From the NCBI RefSeq assembly GCF_040629175.1, contig NZ_JBEXUX010000010.1:1-64000 (forward strand): a stretch of 64,000 nucleotides of DNA, in the 5' to 3' direction. Below are positions 60,610 through 64,000 of the stretch, piece after piece. A program made the translations under genes and the position numbers. Under the pieces are notes generated by a model. That model made no database searches. It worked only from the letters and a program-made list of their open reading frames with translations, and was not told the origin of the DNA. Source of the stretch: Embleya sp040629175 (GTDB taxonomy: Bacteria > Actinomycetota > Actinomycetes > Streptomycetales > Streptomycetaceae). How positions within the stretch are numbered: the first letter of the stretch is position 1; the number at the start of each line of letters is the position of its first letter.

Positions 60610-62163
60610 TCAGCGCGGCGAGGTGGGGCGGCCGACCCGGACCAGCCCGGATTCGTAGGCCACCACCACGGCCTGGGCGCGATCCCGGAGTGCCAACTTG
60701 CCCAACAGTGCGCGCTCGTGGCGCTCGACCGTCGCGCCGTCCACCCGCATCGCCTCGGCGATCTCGTCGCGCGCCCTGCCGGTCGCGATCAGGCGCAGCA
60801 CCTCGATCTCGGGTGCGCTCAGGTGCGCGAGAGCCGCGGGAACGACCGCGGCCACGGGCGTCGCGGAAGCGAGAGCGGGCTCGGCGACGGGCTCTGCCGG
60901 AACCGGCTCCGCAGCCGCCGGCACGGCGGGTTCCACCGCCGTCATCGGGATGCTCGCCGCGACCCGGAAGCCGCCGTCCGCAACCGGCCCGGCCTCGAAC
61001 GACCCGCCGTGCACGGCCACCCGCTCGCGCATCCCGACCAGCCCGTGTCCACCGCCGGTCGTCGCGTAGCCGCCGCCGAGGTGCTCGCCGCCGCCGTCGT
61101 CCCGGATCTCGATCGCGACCGCCGTCGGCAGGTACTCCAGCCGCACCCGGGCCATCGCCGCGCTGCCGGCGTGCTTGCGGGCGTTGGTGAGCGCCTCCTG
61201 GGTGATCCGGTACAGCGTGAGGCCGACCGTCAGGGACAACTCGCGGCGCGTGCCGACCACCTGGAGCTCGGTCGGCAGGCCGGCCAGGGAGGATTCGGCG
61301 ATCAGCCGGTCCAGGTCGTCGACGCCGGGTTGTGGGGCCGACGGCGCGGATTCCGGGTCCTTGTCGCTGCGCAGTACGCCGAGCAGTTGGCGCATCTCGT
61401 CCAGCGCGACCCGCCCGGATGCCTCCAGCGTGAGCAGCGCGCCACGCGCGCCGTCCGGGTCGCGGTCCAGGCCGGCCCGGGCACCGCCGGACATCAGGTG
61501 CATCGTGGTGATGTGGTGCGCCACGATGTCGTGCAGTTCGCGGGCGATCCGCCGGCGCTCCTCGGTCAGCGCCCGCTCGGCAAGCAACTCCCGGTTGACC
61601 TCGACCTGGGCCTGCCAGTGCCGCACCGCGGCGCTCGCGCCGACGACCAGCATGGTCGCCACGAGGTCGCCGCTGAAGGTGTAGAAGAGCGGCATGTCCG
61701 CGTCGGCATAGCCGGACGTCTGGGCGGCCAGGGTGAGCAGCATGGCGAGGGCGATCGTCCTGGGCCGACAGGACAGCCCGACGGTGTACAGCGCGATCGC
61801 CAACACGAAGCCGAACCGCTGCCCGATGTCGCTGGTCAGGTTCAGGCCGATCTGAAGCACCAGCACCATCAGCAGCACCGGGAACGGGGCGCGTCGACGC
61901 GCGATCAGGCACAGCGCCGCCGCGATCAGGAACGCGAGGTTGGCCGCGGTCTCCGCAGGCCCCGGACCGCGCACGGTGACCGCGTAGCCGAGCAGGTCGG
62001 CGGCCATCGCGACGAGCACGACCAGGATGTCCGCCCGGTTGCGGCCCTGGAACACCCGGCGGATCCCGGGTGACCCGACTGCCCGCGCGGAATCGGCAGC
62101 GGGCAGATCACGGCCGGTGATCGCCTTGCCGAGCGCGGCCATGGACTTGGGCCCGAAGCCCAT
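60610..62163 (-). CDS. Histidine kinase (HisKA_3) fused to a LuxR-type HTH
   Basis: Predicted 517 residues; start ATG 62163 with AAGGAGG upstream. Five or six membrane segments (about 45-200) are followed by HisKA_3: RRIARELHDIVAHHITTM with the phosphorylatable His near 228, and an ATPase domain with DDGGGEHLGGG and GHGLVGMRERV. An Ala/Pro-rich linker joins a C-terminal GerE/LuxR HTH (about 448-510: LSAPEIEVLRLIATGRARDE). Normally kinase and HTH are on separate proteins with a receiver domain between; no receiver domain or response regulator gene is seen here. The HTH would be held at the membrane unless the protein is cleaved. Confidence 0.87.
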   Translation of the reverse strand: MGFGPKSMAALGKAITGRDLPAADSARAVGSPGIRRVFQGRNRADILVVLVAMAADLLGYAVTVRGPGPAETAANLAFLIAAALCLIARRRAPFPVLLMVLVLQIGLNLTSDIGQRFGFVLAIALYTVGLSCRPRTIALAMLLTLAAQTSGYADADMPLFYTFSGDLVATMLVVGASAAVRHWQAQVEVNRELLAERALTEERRRIARELHDIVAHHITTMHLMSGGARAGLDRDPDGARGALLTLEASGRVALDEMRQLLGVLRSDKDPESAPSAPQPGVDDLDRLIAESSLAGLPTELQVVGTRRELSLTVGLTLYRITQEALTNARKHAGSAAMARVRLEYLPTAVAIEIRDDGGGEHLGGGYATTGGGHGLVGMRERVAVHGGSFEAGPVADGGFRVAASIPMTAVEPAVPAAAEPVPAEPVAEPALASATPVAAVVPAALAHLSAPEIEVLRLIATGRARDEIAEAMRVDGATVERHERALLGKLALRDRAQAVVVAYESGLVRVGRPTSPR

Positions 62164-62388
62164 CCAGGGCCTCCTTCCGTGGGGAACGGCGTGCCAGTAT
62201 TCCACCGCGCCGATCTTTGGTCGAAGCGGGCGAATCGCCCCGACCCCGACACGCCGCGGCGATCGGCCCACCCCCGAACCACTCGGCCGCGCCGTTCCCC
62301 CACACCGCCCTCATGGACCCCGCGCCGGGCCGCCCCGATCGGGGGTGGCCACGCCGAACGACGGGCTCTGCAGGATCGCCCGCCGGAA

Positions 62389-63177
62389 TCAGCTCGCCGA
62401 GGCCGCTTCGAGGGGTGCGTCCGCGAACTTGCCGGACAGCAGGTGGCCGGCGCCCGGCGCGAAGGCGGGCAGGTCCAGCGCGCGAAGCATCTGGTGCACG
62501 GTGCACACCGCGGCCGAGACGACCGGCTTGCCCAGTCGCTGCTCGGCCTCCTCGATCGCGGCCAGCGACGGCATCTGCACGCACGCGGACAACACCACCG
62601 CGTCCGCGTCCGCGTATTCGAGCCGCTCGGCGATGCCCGGCAGGCGCAACGGGTCGTGTGCGGCCACGTCGAGGTTGTCCGGGATCTCCAACGCCTCGAA
62701 GTCGAGCACCTCGATGCCCTCGTGGCCCAGGTATTCCACGACGGTGCGGGTCAGCGGCAACATGTACGGCGCGACCAGGGCGACCTTGCGCGCGCCGATG
62801 GTGTGCAGCCCGTGCACCAGCGCGCCGGCGCTGGTGACCACCGGCGCCGGCGCGCCGTTGTCGATGGTGCGACCGTGCAGCCGCTCCTCGGCGACCCGGT
62901 GGTAGCCCAGGCCCATGCTCATGATCGCCACGAGGCACGCGTAGCCGAGCACGTCCACCCGCGCGTCGGAGAGTTCGACCGCGCAGCGATCGGAATCGGC
63001 GTCCATCGCCTTGAGTTGCTCGGGGGTGACGTGGGTCATCCGCATCCGGCTGGAGTGGAACGTGAAGCGCTCCGGCGCGACCGTCTCACGTGCCCGCAGG
63101 ATCGCGGGTACCTCGGTTTCCATCGTGACGTTCGAGCTCGGCACGATCTGGCCGATGCGGTAGGGGTGTCGGCGCAC
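62389..63177 (-). CDS. Maleate cis-trans isomerase / Asp-Glu racemase superfamily enzyme
   Basis: Predicted 262 residues from GTG 63177, which has AGGAGGA upstream. IGQIVPSSNVTMETEVP is the typical start of maleate isomerases, and the two catalytic cysteines are present in GYACLVAIMS (about 79) and LSACVQMPSL (about 194). The enzyme converts maleate to fumarate with no cofactor; arylmalonate decarboxylase-like relatives are the alternative. It is 50 bp after the FAH-family gene on the same strand, so both likely serve an aromatic or nicotinate-type catabolic route. Confidence 0.88.
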   Translation of the reverse strand: MRRHPYRIGQIVPSSNVTMETEVPAILRARETVAPERFTFHSSRMRMTHVTPEQLKAMDADSDRCAVELSDARVDVLGYACLVAIMSMGLGYHRVAEERLHGRTIDNGAPAPVVTSAGALVHGLHTIGARKVALVAPYMLPLTRTVVEYLGHEGIEVLDFEALEIPDNLDVAAHDPLRLPGIAERLEYADADAVVLSACVQMPSLAAIEEAEQRLGKPVVSAAVCTVHQMLRALDLPAFAPGAGHLLSGKFADAPLEAASAS

Positions 63178-63227
63178 GGAGGTCCTCCTGTGGTGCGGAA
63201 TGTTCGAGTGGTGGGGCCGGGCTCGGG

Positions 63228-64000
63228 TCAGCGGGCGTCGATCACCGGGTTGGACAGCGTCCCGATCCGCTCGACGGTGGCCTCGACCACGTCGCCGGGC
63301 CGCAGGAATTGCGGCGGGACCTGGGCCGCGCCGACGCCGGAGGGCGATCCGGTGGAGATCACGTCGCCCGGTTCCAGGGTCATCCCGGAGGAGATGTCGG
63401 CGATCAGGCGCGGGATGTCGAAAAGCATGTGCCGGGTGTTCGACTTCTGCTTGATGTCGCCGTTGACCCGCAGCGACAGGTCGAGCGCCTGCGCGTCCGG
63501 GATGTCGTCGGCGGTGACCACGGCGGGGCCGAACGGGGCATACGAGTCCTGGCCCTTGGAGAAGAACCACTGCCCGGAGCGGCGCTGATCGCGCGCGCTG
63601 ATGTCGTTCATGATGCTGTACCCGAACACGTGCTCCCAGGCATCGGCTTCGCTCACCTTGTACGCGGTCCGCCCGATCACCACGGCGAGTTCGCATTCCC
63701 AGTCGAGCTGTCGGGTCAGGTCGCCGTTGTGCAGGATGGGCGCGCCGGGGCCGGTGACGGCGGTGGCGGGCTTGCCGAACAGCACCGGGCGCTCGGGGAG
63801 TTCCTTCGCGGTGTCCAGGGTGCGGTTGGACTCGGCCACGTGCTCGACGTAGTTGAGCCCGATGCCGATGATCTTCCCGGGCCGCAGCGGTGCCAGCAGC
63901 CGCACGTCGGCGCTCGCGTGCACGGCGCCGGCGGGTCGGGCCGCCGGGTCGCCGGCCAGCAGGTCTCGCGCGGTGTCCAGGGCCTCGGCGCCGGCACGGA
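63228..64000 (-). CDS. FAH-family hydrolase/isomerase, 5' end outside the window
   Basis: 257 codons are visible and the frame stays open to the right edge, with a coding-like sequence reading EALDTARDLLAGDPAA at its start, so the N-terminus is missing. The FAH core is complete: IIGIGLNYVEHVAES, the metal ligands in DWECELAVVIG and SIMNDISARDQ, then QWFFSKGQDSYAPFGP and ISTGSPSGVG. The family covers acylpyruvases, 2-hydroxyhepta-2,4-diene-1,7-dioate isomerases and ureidoglycolate lyase. With the adjacent maleate isomerase a gentisate- or nicotinate-type pathway (fumarylpyruvate or similar) is a reasonable guess. Incomplete at the 5' end. Confidence 0.9.
   Translation of the reverse strand, partial: RAGAEALDTARDLLAGDPAARPAGAVHASADVRLLAPLRPGKIIGIGLNYVEHVAESNRTLDTAKELPERPVLFGKPATAVTGPGAPILHNGDLTRQLDWECELAVVIGRTAYKVSEADAWEHVFGYSIMNDISARDQRRSGQWFFSKGQDSYAPFGPAVVTADDIPDAQALDLSLRVNGDIKQKSNTRHMLFDIPRLIADISSGMTLEPGDVISTGSPSGVGAAQVPPQFLRPGDVVEATVERIGTLSNPVIDAR

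Overview
The window looks like chromosomal DNA of a high-GC filamentous actinomycete, in or near the Streptomycetaceae (Streptomyces, Kitasatospora, Embleya type). Nearly every codon third position in the real genes is G or C. GTG starts are frequent, promoters sit almost on top of start codons (leaderless mRNAs), and the gene content is typical: an Lrp-regulated tyrosine/homogentisate operon, a Tex protein, a PknB-type kinase, EmrB-type efflux and a stand-alone Clp N-domain protein. No species is claimed.

Left edge to 8.6 kb: positions 1-300 resemble, on the minus strand, the promoter and leader of an rRNA operon whose 16S gene would lie outside the window. Two very large secreted proteins follow on the minus strand. 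Both carry two DUF4082 modules and Ig-like modules, one around a polysaccharide-deacetylase-like core and the other around an N,N-dimethylformamidase-like core.

8.8-36.1 kb: a large exopolysaccharide or cell-wall glycan locus in several short, tightly overlapping operons. It holds a nucleotide-sugar epimerase, a NeuD-type acyltransferase, two multi-spanning membrane proteins (one a clear O-antigen ligase/polymerase homologue), a PglC-like priming phosphoglycosyl transferase, seven family-4 type glycosyltransferases and two NodB-type deacetylases. It also holds four GNAT/FemAB-like acyltransferases, a Wzm/Wzt-type ABC exporter with a carbohydrate-binding tail, a Wzz/BY-kinase-like protein with an altered P-loop, and a DegT-type sugar aminotransferase. 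Together they suggest synthesis, decoration with amino and acyl groups, and export of one surface glycan. The secreted DUF4082 proteins may act on the product outside the cell. This locus is the best candidate in the window for an undescribed system.

36.1-43.8 kb: mixed chromosomal genes: a membrane protein fused to a PI-PLC-like domain, a DUF3558-like lipoprotein, a PIG-L deacetylase, an ABC-F ATPase, a TerD-CAP fusion, a small unknown protein, and a hairpin-rich non-coding stretch.

43.8-49.0 kb: the homogentisate pathway as one minus-strand operon (hppD, hmgA, an unknown TIM-barrel-like protein, fahA) diverging from an Lrp/AsnC regulator. The shared promoter region contains a perfect 18-bp palindrome. 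No glutathione-type maleylacetoacetate isomerase is present, so the unknown protein is a candidate for that step.

49.0-64.0 kb: tex; a two-gene HTH/Clp-N operon with twin operators over its own leaderless promoter; an epimerase; tRNA-Leu(GAG) with a decayed serine-recombinase tail abutting its 3' end (a fossil integration site); a Ser/Thr kinase with duplicated extracellular modules; an MFS exporter; a serine hydrolase; a histidine kinase fused to a LuxR-type HTH; a maleate-isomerase-like enzyme; and a FAH-family hydrolase cut by the window edge.
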